This document shows, piece by piece, positions 46,814 to 57,512 of a stretch of 64,000 nucleotides of DNA. This stretch comes from Oidiodendron maius Zn. Lineage: Eukaryota; Ascomycota; Leotiomycetes; Myxotrichaceae. The notes beneath the pieces were generated by a model that saw only the letters and a list, made by a program, of their open reading frames with translations, was not told the DNA's origin and searched no databases. The number at the start of each line of letters is the position of its first letter. The stretch's first letter is position 1. Position numbers and translations under genes: made by a program. The stretch covers positions 3,410,001 through 3,474,000 of the forward strand of contig KN832870.1 of assembly GCA_000827325.1 (NCBI GenBank), in the 5' to 3' direction.

Positions 46814-49275
46814 ATGTTAGAATCGGTTAGTTCAGAATACCATAGAGCTAGCTCGAATATCGACTTGCCATCCACCTTCTGGACTCTTCATAAAGGATTT
46901 GAGTTTATGACTAGAGAATGCTCTTTTGAGTCGATAGTGATAATATTGACAATATTTGAAGTGGAGTTGACGACGATTCTTAAAACTAGAGGGAGGAGCT
47001 ACCCTATATATAAGGGTCGCATAAGCAACTCGTCTGTGCCGCACAGTGTTGTATACACTGCCGCACTAATCCTAGGCAGGGCTCAAAAGATCGTACGATC
47101 ATCACACTGTGTATTCGACGAGTCAGAGCCTCTAGAAGACCTAGAAACCCCTGAAAACACAGATGATTTAACCCGGCCGCCGGGGAAAATCAGATATATC
47201 CCTAAAGCTACTAGCCAAGGGGAAGACGGTAGCCTTGATCAGGAATACATCCCCCTCACGACTATAGTAGTCGATATAGAGGTAGATCAGGAGGATAGTG
47301 ATAGCGATCCTAATCCACTACCTGCACCTATAGAGAGGGTCGACTAAAAGGATTAAAGAACAAGCTAAAAGCTTCTGAACTACCAACTATTCGACTACGT
47401 TTAGAGACACCTAGTCAGACAGGACTATCTGACTATATAGATCAAGGGGAGCCTAGTTAGGGGAGCATGGAGGCACCTTAGGGTGGCTAAGACTAGAATC
47501 TCCTAGATCTGTTAAACTAATAGATTACTCGATTATATACCTAGAGTAACCTAGCCCTATTTGCAACTGCCTTACTAGCTATATAGGTTAGTGGATATAT
47601 AGCAGCTGTTTTAGACTATAAGGAACCGAAAACACTCTATTACCTGACTGGCTAGAATAGCTAGAAGCTATATATACAGAACTAAGGTCCCTAATTAAAC
47701 ATAAGACTTAGAAAGCTATATTAGTTAGCAAGGGCTGCCTAAAAGCCTAGAGCAAGAAGGCTCTAGGTGCTAAGTAGGTATTTAAGATTAAGTGTAGTGC
47801 TAATGGCTAGATTATCTAGTACAAGGTACACTAGATAGTTAAAGGATATAAACAATAATACAGCCTAGATTATAACTAGACCTTTGCTAGCGTTATATAT
47901 ACAGCCATCTAGAGAATTATCCTAGAGCTAGTAGCAGTAAACGACTAGGAAGTAGACTAGATAAACGTTAAATCAGCCTTCCTATCATATGCAAATCGGG
48001 GTGACGCCAACAACCCGCCAACAGCTGCTAACGGCGCTACGGACGCAAGTCGATTATTTTGGCGCCAGTCAAAACACTATACGACCAACTGGCAACCAAC
48101 TGGCAGGGCTGGCTTAAAGGCTTAAAGGATTCAGAGGCTTTGTAGGTTCGAAGGGCTGGCTCAAAGGGTTCAGAGGGTTCGGAGGCTTCATAGGTTCGGA
48201 GGCTTCGTAGGTTCGAAGGGCTGGCTCAAAGGGTTCAGAGGCTTCATAGGTTTGAAGGGCTGGCTCAAAGGCCTTAAAGGGCTAGCTAGCTTAAAGGCTT
48301 CAATTCGGAGTGTATGGTTTGCCAACCAGTCGCCAACACCCACCAACGCTGCCAACACCCGCCAGTGAGTAGCCAGCTAATAGCTATTGGAGCCATTGGC
48401 AAACCATGAAATCACTGGCGCTCTCCCGGTTTGCGGATGATATAGTGAAATTAATAAAGAGGTCTATATTAATCTATCTAATAGCTAGGAGTTGTTCCCT
48501 AATATATTTAAGTTAGAGGAGATAGCCCTATTACTCTAAAAGGCCTTATATAGCCTAAAACAGTCGCCTTAACTCTAGTAACTTACCCTAAAAGCAGTAC
48601 TTAAAAGGCTAGGCTACCTAGCTATATAGACAAGGTATAATATTGCATTTACAGCCTCTATATTATCACGATTCCAAGTTAATCTAGCACTAGCTTATAT
48701 TAAGTCAGCTAAGAGGGTCCTATAATACCTTAAGGGGACTATAATATATAGGATTATACTTAGAGGACTTAAATACAGCCTGTATAACCTAGAAATTCAA
48801 CTGTATACAGACTCAGACTATACTAGGGATTATAATATATACAGGTCAACTAGTAGATATATAAGTTTTGTTATAGGAGGGCCAGTATCCTGGCAATCGA
48901 AGTAACAGTCGGTAGTTGCTTAGTCTAGTACAGAGGCTAAGTATATAGCTATATCTGAATCAGCTAAGGAGGTAACCTGGATACATTACCTACTAGAGGG
49001 ATTGAGATATACAGGACAAGACCTTAAGCGTATTACCCTGTCAGGTGATAATCAGGGCGCACTCTCACTAGCTGAGAACCCTACCTTTCATTACGGAAGC
49101 AATCATATAGCTGTCCGCTACCACTTAATACGCCAGGAGGTCAAAGAGGGTAGGCTACAGCTAGCCTATATACCTATAGACTGTATGCCAGCTGACGGAC
49201 TAACAAAGGCTTTGAAGTCACCAGTGTATGCAAGGTTTATACGGCTCCTGACGTTAGTAAAAGAGGTCAAATAAG
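46814..49275 (+). pseudogene. RIP-like Ty1/copia retrotransposon polyprotein remnant
   Basis: AT-rich, stop-filled copy of a copia polyprotein. The junction after integrase is seen near 47080 (KIVRSSHCVFDES). Reverse transcriptase pieces at 47650-47985 (VKGYKQ, SLDYN, TFASVIYTAI, INVKSAFLY) resume at 48441 (EINKEVYI) after an insertion. RNase H runs to 49274 (SSTEAKYIAISESAKEVTW; then VRYHLIRQEVKEGRLQLAYI). Many stops are TAG or TAA where Gln or Trp is expected, as C-to-T/G-to-A mutation (RIP) would give. Gag and protease are not recognisable. The element cannot be active. Confidence 0.82.
47986..48439. mobile_element. 454-bp TIR element (MITE-like) inserted in the copia remnant
   Basis: The insertion splits the reverse transcriptase frame; removing 47986-48439 restores a continuous reading F-L-Y-S-E-I-N-K-E-V. 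The ends are imperfect terminal inverted repeats: CATATGCAAATCGGG on the left against CATCCGCAAACCGGG as the reverse complement of the right end (12 of 15 match). A 2-bp overlap (AT) could be a target duplication. Inside are about four copies of GGGCTGGCTCAAAGG (48108-48300) and a perfect 12-bp inverted repeat ATGGTTTGCCAA / TTGGCAAACCAT (48314-48325, 48396-48407). It codes for nothing and is much less AT-biased than its host. Confidence 0.65.
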
Positions 49276-49330
49276 GAGGGTATTCGAGGTGTTTTTTACT
49301 TAGAAGTGCATATGCATTCAGCCAGGGGAG

Positions 49331-49561
49331 TGTTGACCGGTATTAGGGCTTCAAGCACACACGTCGCGATGTCTTAGGGTTAGTGGCAACATACGCAATT
49401 GCACACGACGATGTAGTCGTAAGGGCCTACACATGTTGCCACCTGAATTGTTATATAATGAGTGTTGTGTACTCTAGTCTTAACCCTTAGTTGTCTCTGT
49501 ATCACTCAATAGTCAATATAACTCTTGAGTTTCACCTTGATATCCGACTACAACCTGTGCA
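49331..49561 (+). mobile_element. Copia 3' LTR
   Basis: Starts TGTTGACCGG directly after a purine tract CCAGGGGAG (49322-49330, polypurine tract) and ends CCTGTGCA. The 3' end is set by comparison with a second fragment at about 54330-54377 that shares GAGTTTCACCTTGAT and ACCTGTGCA and diverges right after CA. Length is about 231 bp. The 5' LTR was not found. Confidence 0.6.
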
Positions 49562-50145
49562 TTACCTGCCCTCTAATCAAGAGATAATAATTCTCAAGGC
49601 TTATGAATTGAAATGCCTTTACCGTAGGTTTGTTTCATTTGCACAATGCAATGCGCTTCTCACTCAAATAACTACCCACGCACGGGCTTTAACCTCATTT
49701 CTGTCACCGAGAACAGCCGTCACGTAAGTCGGTATGATTCGTTCTTGTGGACAGACGAGTGGCTGTTAATGTATTCCACTAGCCTAATGGGGGGAAGCAA
49801 CCACACACACACCGGACTGGCCGCCAGAGAAAAGAAGAGAAAAGAAAAGAGAAGGCTTTCGCCTGATACACCCCGACAACATGAGGAAGAAATGAAAAAA
49901 GAAGGCTTTCGCCTGTATGAGGGAGGAAAAAAGAAAAGAAAAGAGAAGGCTTTCGCCTGATACACCTCGACAACATGAGGAAGAAAAGCAAAAAAAGAAG
50001 GCTTTCGCCTGATACACCCTGACAACATGCCTCGTTGCTTATACTCCGCCCCAGCTAGTCCGACCTCTCCCTATCCCTCCCTCCGCTGCGCCCTCCTCGA
50101 TGGCCGCCCCCTTGATCGGCCTCGCCCTGTTGATCGGCGTCCTTT
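49562..50145. other. Region downstream of the RRM gene with hairpin repeats
   Basis: 584 bp between the LTR end and the RRM stop codon. No gene. Its right half holds the four-copy hairpin array described separately and is probably RRM 3' UTR. Confidence 0.5.
49854..50009 (-). repeat. Four GGC-GAAA-GCC hairpin units behind RRM gene
   Basis: On the minus strand (RRM gene sense) GGCGAAAGCC occurs at 50009-50000, 49957-49948, 49913-49904 and 49863-49854. Each is flanked by A and T, extending the stem to AGGC/GCCT, and is followed by TC plus a T-rich tract. Three of the four are preceded by GTGTATC, itself after ATGTTGTC. Confidence 0.75.
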
Positions 50146-51619
50146 TTATCGTTCCCTTCGAGGCACCATTTCGAAAAGGGTTTTTGGCAATTTTTCATCC
50201 CGCTTGGTCTCTTCCAGAACGGCGTCATTAATAGTACACGTCATCCCAGGGGTTCCAGCCGGAGAGTCGCGGGCGGGAACGTACTGGAAGGTTTTCTCGG
50301 GGAGTTTAGACCGTTCCTTGTTTTCCACCATCTCCGCCCTCACCTGGCGCCCATGGATCTGCCACTGACGGAAAAGGTCAAAATCGCCCCAACCCGCGCC
50401 TATACCTGCTGGACGTGGAAACTTGGGTATATGACTGCGCGAGGTTGCCGACTGGAGATTGCTAGATGACTCGGAGGGGGGGATAAAAGTCGGGGAATAA
50501 GAAAGGAGGGCTTTCGCCAAGGGATCCAGTCCAAGAAGTTGGCCTGGCTTCCAGCTAAGGCCATCTTGGCGACATGACATCTCGATTCCTGCGGCAAAAA
50601 TGCGAGCGGTATCCTTATAAGGCGCATCGGTAGTCCAGACATCTTCTATTTTTAGGATCTTTCGAGGATCCGCGTCGGAGCCTTCCTTCTTCATTGGTCT
50701 ACCCGCATGTAGCCACCGTTGCCAGCCCGCGGCCTCGAACTCGGGCAGGCGGTCCAGCTCGATGTTCTTCAACTCCTGTTTCCCCGGGTTGCCCTTAACC
50801 ACTTGAATCCAATTTTTGTTCCAGTCGGCGGTGTTTTGCGAGGCAGGGCTCGGGTTCCGCTGGGAGATAAGCTCTCCCGTTTCCCTGTCCACGATTGGCC
50901 AAGGGATACCGGCTTTCTCGAAAGCCGACTCGAGCTTCTCCATTCTGCGCATGAGCGATTCTTTGGCTAGGCCATGCATGGAGGGGTCACTCGTATAATA
51001 CCACTCCTTGGGATATTCGGTCAGGTGCAGAGACTCTAGGGACGACAGAACCTTCGGTTCCGACTCATTGGTCGCCTGCACGGCGGGAGCGGGAACGGGA
51101 GCGGGAGCGGGAGAAGCGGCGGGAGAAGAGAAGAAAGGGACGGCTTTCGCCGGAAGGGAAGGCTCTCGACTGAAAGCACTTAGAGACCCATCTGGCGGCG
51201 CTTGTGCGATGGGAGCTATCGTGGGCTGGACTTGAGGTCGTGGGGCTGGCTTTTGAGGTGCAGCCTAGGCAACATTAGCGACAACGTTCTGAGACTACCT
51301 TGATCTTACTTACGGCCGTGCTCGGAATCGTCCCGATCTTGATGGGCCTTCCCTTTAAAGACGCGTTCTCCAACGCGCTCTTTGCGGCCTCCGCCGTCTC
51401 CTTGTCTGCAAATTGTACACGGCACCAGCCCTTATGCTGCCTTGGCTCGTTGGGCGGCATGTCGATCCAGAAAAAGGTGCATCTAGAGAAGCCACGCTCT
51501 CTGACGAGCCTCTCGACGTCGGTCTTCTTAGACACTAGATTAAGATTCGCTAGATGGATGACGCGGCCATCTTGACACGCGCTCTGTTGTAGTTGTTTAA
51601 TGCTCTGATGGGCGGCCAT
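50146..51619 (-). CDS. RRM RNA-binding protein with unrecognised C-terminal region
   Basis: Exons 51619-51314 and 51264-50146 (474 aa), with intron donor GTAAGT and acceptor CCTAG. Residues ~18-98 form one RNA recognition motif: GRVIHLANLNLV (RNP2-like) and GWCRVQFADKETAEAAKSAL (RNP1-like, with Trp-Cys in place of the usual Gly-Phe). A Pro/Ala/Gln-rich linker follows with a Pro-Ala dipeptide run. The C-terminal ~310 residues (for example EWYYTSDPSMHGLAKESL, EKAGIPWPIVDRETGELI and GWGDFDLFRQWQIHGRQVR) look folded and conserved in style but I recognise no domain. Two GGCGAAAGCC motifs lie inside the coding sequence (51151-51142 and 50518-50509), read as Ala-Lys-Ala. It is nuclear or cytoplasmic, with no signal peptide. 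RRM identity is sure; function is unknown. Confidence 0.78.
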
Positions 51620-52428
51620 TTCTATCCTAATTAGCTATACCGACGGCAATCCGGCAATGTTAGAAATACTCATTGTCGGCGTTAGACTCGCAATGTTGTA
51701 TGTGACGAGGTGATGAAGTGTGACGGGCGTGAGGTGTTGCTGAAGATTAAAGGGCAAGAAAAGTAGAAGGATAACTTTAGGGTGCTCAATATTCACTTTA
51801 CCCACTGTCACGTTGCAAGAACATTGTACATTTTCGCAACGCTTTGATTATAAGTAACATACTATCTTGGAGCATAGCAGCATTTGAGCTTCAGAAGGGC
51901 TCTGGATCCACTATGAGCCTCGAGGGAAAATGTGCGTGTGCTTCCTTGTATTCTTGACGAGACGACTAAATATGGCGAACAGGATGCATTTTTCGGTCTG
52001 GAGTGGTGTTGGAAATGGGCTTAGATTTCGGAAGCTCCTCGAACAGAGCGCGAAGGATGTGCGTGCCATTCTCGAATCTTGACTTCCTAAAGATTCGTCT
52101 TTTGGCATTCATCTCAAAACTCTATCGGGAAGCAGTGCCGGTAAGATTTAGAGGAACGTTCATGTCCTGCATTTGGTTCTATTAAATGGGCAAGTCGATT
52201 ACTCGTCGGATGGTCCGATATTCGCTTTATAGTTCAGTGTCCCAAATCCAATCTCCACAATATCTGATGCCCAGTTGCCCAGTTGCCCAGTTGCACCACG
52301 ACTGTCTCCTCACTAAAGCCTGACTTGAATATTTGCCGCAGATAACTGACACCGCACGGACGGCGGTGTCTATCACAAGCTTTTATCAAGAACAATAAAT
52401 TACTGGCATTGCCGTTATCGTACTATAA
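51620..52428. other. Intergenic with 10-bp tandem repeat
   Basis: 809 bp upstream of the RRM gene and downstream of the phosphatase gene. Contains three tandem GCCCAGTTGC-like units at about 52263-52295. No gene seen. Confidence 0.5.
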
Positions 52429-53712
52429 TTAGTATCCAAGGAGTGCTTTGACAACCAGGTAAGCACCAACAGCACCCACCACCATAGCCAGCATAAGCCC
52501 ACCACCCTCTGCGGTTGTCATCAGGTATAATGAGGATCCAGAGATAAGTTCCAATACCCTCGCCCGATCTCTCCTACTTTTCCAGTTGACATCCACATTG
52601 AATGGTGGTTTCGCCCTTGGGTCATCTGTCTCTTCTTCGTCCGGTTCCGGGATAGGAGTCAGGGGGAGGGAGAGGTCTAACGCTACTGGCCGGTGATCTG
52701 AGGAAGATAATAATGGTAGTGCAGTATACTTGTGCACGGTTATTACTGCATCTGAGGCTTGGCTCTTTAGCCAAGGCGGAATGTCGAGATAGAGAATACG
52801 ATCGCACCAGCTAGGCCATCGATGTGTAGCCCAGTGCCACTTCGACAATTCCGCGTCTGGAGTGAGAAACGGGCCTTTGGGTAGGTACTTATATGTCGGA
52901 GGGAAAGATATAGGAGCTTCGACAAACCCGTGGCAGGTCCGGCCCGCTGTGCGCTCTCGGGTTAATTGATCTCTTTCGAAGAAAGGAGTTAATGAGGCAT
53001 GACCTGGCTGTGGAAATGAATTGTTGTAGTCTGCAGCGGATGGCTTGGTAGAAGACGTTCGGTAGTTTAGATCACCTGCGAGGAAGAGATGAGATGTTGA
53101 TTTGTAGATCGATGCATCGTGGGCCGATATGGAGAGAAGTGGCCGGTCTTCACCAGCCATCGCAACCCCGCCGTCCTTGGCCGAAGAGGCGAAGACCAGC
53201 CGGCGTACTATGTTCTTCCAATCCTCATTGCGGCGTAACACGGCGCCCTCCATCGCAGCTAGATGAGCTGCCACGAACGCCAGTTCAGTGTAGGCATCTC
53301 CCCTATGATATGTAAAGCGGGCACCGACTGCGCCTTTGTTCCCCATCTCTGCAATACCCACCCCAACTCCCCCCGTCTCGAGATCACGCACGGCAGAGGG
53401 ATCTCTTACAAATATCATAATGCCCGTCATGCCCACACTTCGTGCGGATATCAGGGTATAAGAGTCATCATCCTCGCCTGACAGCTTCCGCGCCGCATTC
53501 TGAACTGCATGTTGGAATCTCCCAAAATATGGCGTCAGCAAGAAGCTGCCCACAAAGGATCGAGATATTGGCGCGAGCTCCTGAAGAGAGAGCACGACAA
53601 TATCGGGGAGTTTAGGGGTGCTGAGGCCGGCGAAGAACTGAGAAGCAAATGGCTCGACGTCAACGATTGCTCGGGCGCAGTTGAAGGTCAGTATGTAGAT
53701 ATTGAGTGCCAT
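52429..53712 (-). CDS. Inositol polyphosphate 5-phosphatase, Inp54-like, C-terminally anchored
   Basis: 427 aa, no introns. Endonuclease/exonuclease/phosphatase fold of the 5-phosphatase family, which removes the 5-phosphate of PI(4,5)P2. Motifs in order: LTFNCAR and VLSLQELAPI (metal Glu), GNKGAVGARF, VAAHLAAMEG...RRNEDW, FLAGDLNYR, WPSWCDRILY and the catalytic SSDHRPV. The last ~25 residues (GLMLAMVVGAVGAYLVVKAL) form one hydrophobic segment ending at the C terminus, which matches the tail-anchored, ER-associated Inp54 type rather than synaptojanin or OCRL types. The start is the first ATG, directly before the fold (MALNIYILTFN). Confidence 0.9.
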   Translation of the reverse strand: MALNIYILTFNCARAIVDVEPFASQFFAGLSTPKLPDIVVLSLQELAPISRSFVGSFLLTPYFGRFQHAVQNAARKLSGEDDDSYTLISARSVGMTGIMIFVRDPSAVRDLETGGVGVGIAEMGNKGAVGARFTYHRGDAYTELAFVAAHLAAMEGAVLRRNEDWKNIVRRLVFASSAKDGGVAMAGEDRPLLSISAHDASIYKSTSHLFLAGDLNYRTSSTKPSAADYNNSFPQPGHASLTPFFERDQLTRERTAGRTCHGFVEAPISFPPTYKYLPKGPFLTPDAELSKWHWATHRWPSWCDRILYLDIPPWLKSQASDAVITVHKYTALPLLSSSDHRPVALDLSLPLTPIPEPDEEETDDPRAKPPFNVDVNWKSRRDRARVLELISGSSLYLMTTAEGGGLMLAMVVGAVGAYLVVKALLGY

Positions 53713-55031
53713 TGGGGCGATTTGCGTGTTGTTGCTGATTGATGTTGGACGTTGATTACACGACTCACTGACGTCACAGCTCTGGCGCCATTAGACGCCC
53801 AGATGGAAATATTATTTCGTACTACTTAACAACCCAGCACAGCAAAAAGTATCAGGAAATATGCTACGGTTAAATAAATCATGATACGGACCACGCTAAC
53901 AAATAGGCCTCGGTGGTTTATTGAATTGTGACGAGTATAATTCTAGTATGCATCTTACGGATATCTAGGTCCCTCTACAACATATCCAATAGCACTCGGA
54001 ATCGCGAACCAGGGAAGCGTAACTCCCGACACCAGGAACCTGGGGCCGATATGAGCAATTTAGAGGACGCACATTGAGTAAAGCGGCGGGGCCGTTGCAT
54101 TAAGTACCACAAAAGCACCATTTACAGGTTATCGAATACTAGAATTAAAAATGAAATAAGGTTATTAATCGAAAGGAAATCGAGGTCAATGTGTTCGAAA
54201 TTGTATTTTAAGGTAGCGGGGAGAGGAGCAAATACTGTGTTGACCACGTTGGATCGTAGAAATATCCGCCGATTTCATAGACTGAAATAAAGGATTTCAG
54301 AAATAAATGCGTCGGTGGTATGCCAAAACATATAGTATAACTGAGTTTCACCTTGATTCCTAACTACGACCTGTGCAGCTAATAAGGAACAAGCCAAAGT
54401 TTCGCTTCCCGATGGCAACTAGTTAGATTGATAGACGAAGGGGTGTTTACAGCTGTCTGGCTTGTAGACGACATTTTTGTGTACCATGTCTCTCAAGGCA
54501 ACTTTGGAAAGGATGTCCCTTGTGTTATTTTCGATAGGTTTGCGAGAGTTTGGGACCTGCCGCAATTCCAGTATGTCCCTATTTCTCTCGAGACACTTCT
54601 CACTAGGGGCATGGTCAAGTCTTCAGGAGAGAAGCATAGGATGGTGTAGTCATCGAAGTTGTCAAAGATTTGCTTTGTTTGGGCATCGAGCTGCTGAATG
54701 GTTTAGACGAATGCCAAAGCTCCGCGTGTCACGTCCATGGTTCATAGAATTAGGAACAATCATAATCAAGCGATTCTAGATTTTTGCTAATCATGATCAT
54801 GAAGATACCAGTTATTCCTAGTATTAGGATAATTCCTAGTCTTAGGTGCGACTCGAATTTGTGGTTAACCATACAACTACGGATGGCATTCAAAGTGACT
54901 CTAAGTCGTGACTTTTATAACCAATAATTCTAGCATCTAACTTCCAATACCACTTAATCTAAGATATTTTCCCAATCCGACCGCCCATTTCGCCTCATCA
55001 TCGCCATCTGCCACCTTATCATGACCAATGT
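53713..55031. other. AT-rich intergenic with LTR fragment
   Basis: 1.3 kb upstream of the phosphatase and downstream of phosphofructokinase. AT-rich, with a short copia LTR-end fragment (listed separately). Frames at 54428-54779 show no domain. Confidence 0.5.
54330..54377 (+). mobile_element. LTR-end fragment related to the copia LTR
   Basis: Shares ACTGAGTTTCACCTTGAT, then ACTACGACCTGTGCA, with 49520-49561, and ends at the same CA. Only about 48 bp are recognisable, so it is a truncated, diverged solo LTR. Confidence 0.5.
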
Positions 55032-57512
55032 TCAGATCAGACCCCTTTTCTGATCCTTCGCTTTCAAGCCAACCGCAGGGCTTTCGGGTCGGGGGACATT
55101 CGGCCTGCCACTCAACGTGTCAACAACCGCCTTCAACGGCGTCCAAAATTCATTCTTAGGCCGTCGATTTGGCCAGTCAGTTTCGTTCTCCTCCACTTCC
55201 TTCATCGGACTAAAGACTACCTTCGCACCTCTGATACCGATAACGGTGGCACTCATAAGATTGTTAGAGATCTCTTCCTCTGAAGCCTGTCCGAGGCTTT
55301 CAAGATGCTCAATACATTTGATAGCAAGTCTTACAGCACGAGTCCGGTCCATCGGCGATGGGACACCACCTTGTTGCACATGTCCCGGGATGCTGTCTCG
55401 CGATTCAAAGCGGTCTCTGGCCTCCTCGCGGATCATATCAGCAATCAGTTTCGCGTTGTAGACTTTTGACGCCTTCTCATTGATGAGAATGAGCCGCCCG
55501 GCACGAGACTGGCCCGAATCATGAGCAAAGACACTTTTCAGGTGCTCGATATCTGCTGCGAGCATGCTGATACTAATTCCTTCTTCAGGGGTATAGACAG
55601 CAACTGCACCGACGGACAGACCTGCGAGAGTAGCAATGTAGCCAGAGCGCCCACCTTGAGTCTCAATGACGAAAACACGGCGACGAGAAGCAGAAGCAGA
55701 TTGCTTGATCGTATCGCAGTAGCGAACAAGCTCATTGAGACAAGTATCAGACCCGATCGAATATTCGGTTCCCGGGACATTGTTCGAGATCGTGGCCGGT
55801 AGGAGAGTCATGGGAATGCGGAAAGAAGGGTACTGCTCTCTTGCTCGTCGGAGCTGAGAGAGCGCATGAAATGCTTCGAAGCCACCGATTATGAAGAGGC
55901 CATCAAATTTATATAACTTAAAGAGGTCGGCAATAAGGTCCATTCCGGATTCGGATGGTATTTCGCGGTTCATGCCAATTTCAGAGCCTCCTTTGCTCGC
56001 CCAGCCGTCCACTTCTAACCAATCAAAGGGTCGCACTGAGCCTTGAGGTTCGTCATCGTGGTGTCTAGCAAAGCCAGCAAAACCGTTGTGGATAGCAATT
56101 GGGGTATGGCCACGGGTAAGGCAGTAAGCCACGGCAGCTCTTGTAGCTGCATTAACGCCACCCGCTGGCGCACCAACGTGGATGATTGCAATTCGCATTC
56201 GCTATTTAGAAGTTAGCTCAAGGTACTCAAAATTAGAGCCAGATATTCCATACTTTTTCTAGAGCAACCTTCTTCGAATCATCAATATCAGTAGTGGTAG
56301 TCGTCATATACGAGTTATAGAAATCGGAAAATTCAGTATCACGCAAGCCCATGGCCCTGTCAAAGTCGCGAGCTTCAATGGCTTTTGCTACTTCCTTCGT
56401 ATCCTCCACGGCCTGAACAAGAGGTTTCCGAGTGATTTTGTTCTCATTGATTGCAATAAATGGAGTAGGCGTAGTTGGCGTGGCATCTAGAACTGCATTC
56501 ACAGCCTCCACGCCTTGCAGAGTTGCAAGGTATCTATCGTAGGCACATGCAGAGCCTCCACGCTGGACATGACCGAGTGTTGTAATGCGAGTATCCAAAG
56601 CGAGACCCTGCTTATCCGCAAGAAGATTCTTAATTTGTTCTGGTGTAATTTTGTTTCCTTGCTGGTCGTGAGCCCCTTCAGCAACGATGACTATGGTCTT
56701 CCTTTTCCCAAGCTGTCTATGCTGTAAAGCATTAGAAAGTTGTTCCAAATAATATTGGAAAAACGTACTCGAGCCACAATTGTGCACATTTCCTCCCTCC
56801 ATCTGTCTGCACGAGGCTTCTCAGGAATGAAGATAAAATCTGCCCCAGTTGCAACACCCGCCATAAGTGCTAGCCATCCACAGTGTCTGCCCATAACCTC
56901 AATAACGAACGCTCGAGAATGTGAGGATGCCGTAGCCTCGATATAATCGACCATCTCGCAAATTCGGCCAAGAGCGGAGAAGCAACCGATTGTAGCATCC
57001 GTGCCGGACATATCGTTATCAATTGATCCGACGAGACCGACGATATTGAGGTGCTTGAAGGGCTCGACCTGTTCTGCAGTTAACTGCTTTGTTTCGACCA
57101 GTTCCTTCAACAAGCTCGGCCACTCTGAGCGGAACTTGTCGGCACCCGTGAGCGATCCATCACCACCGCAGATGACCAGCGCGTCAATGCCATTGAGCAC
57201 CATGTTCCGGGCCGCCTTCAGTCTTCCTGGCCGTTCGTAAAAGGCCATACATCTGGCAGTGCCGATGAGGGTGCCACCTTCAGAGAGCCAGCCTCGCACA
57301 TCGGACCATTCCATTTTGCGAATGAAATTTCCACCTTGAACGAGGCCTTCGTACCCCTCATAGACACAGTACGCCTCACAGCCTCTCTCCAAGGCTGTGC
57401 GGATGACCGCTCTTGTCGCGCCGTTCATGCCAGGAGAATCCCCTCCGCTGGTCATCATCGCAATGCGCCGCCTCTTGCCAGAGAGGGGTGGTGGGGTTTG
57501 GTGGGGGGCCAT
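55032..57512 (-). CDS. pfkA: 6-phosphofructokinase
   Basis: Eukaryotic ATP-dependent PFK, the committed glycolytic step, cytosolic. Exons 57512-56769, 56721-56254, 56201-55032 (793 aa). N-terminal catalytic half: [17 protein letters not shown] (ATP site), [10 protein letters not shown], catalytic [22 protein letters not shown], then [10 protein letters not shown] linker follows, then the duplicated regulatory half beginning [17 protein letters not shown], with [10 protein letters not shown] and [13 protein letters not shown]; its active-site Asp is replaced ([11 protein letters not shown]), as usual for the effector-binding half. The start was set at [10 protein letters not shown], since the upstream extension of the open frame is not conserved in style. 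Length and two-domain order fit fungal PFK. Confidence 0.93.

Noticed and set aside
49854-50009. Four spaced repeats that could be read as a CRISPR array
   Set aside because: The repeat core is only 10-17 bp, spacing is uneven, spacers are similar to each other, and the organism is a fungus.
52429-53712. Possible classification as a DNase I-like nuclease
   Set aside because: GDLNYR, WCDRILY and SSDHRPV together with the C-terminal anchor fit inositol 5-phosphatases much better.
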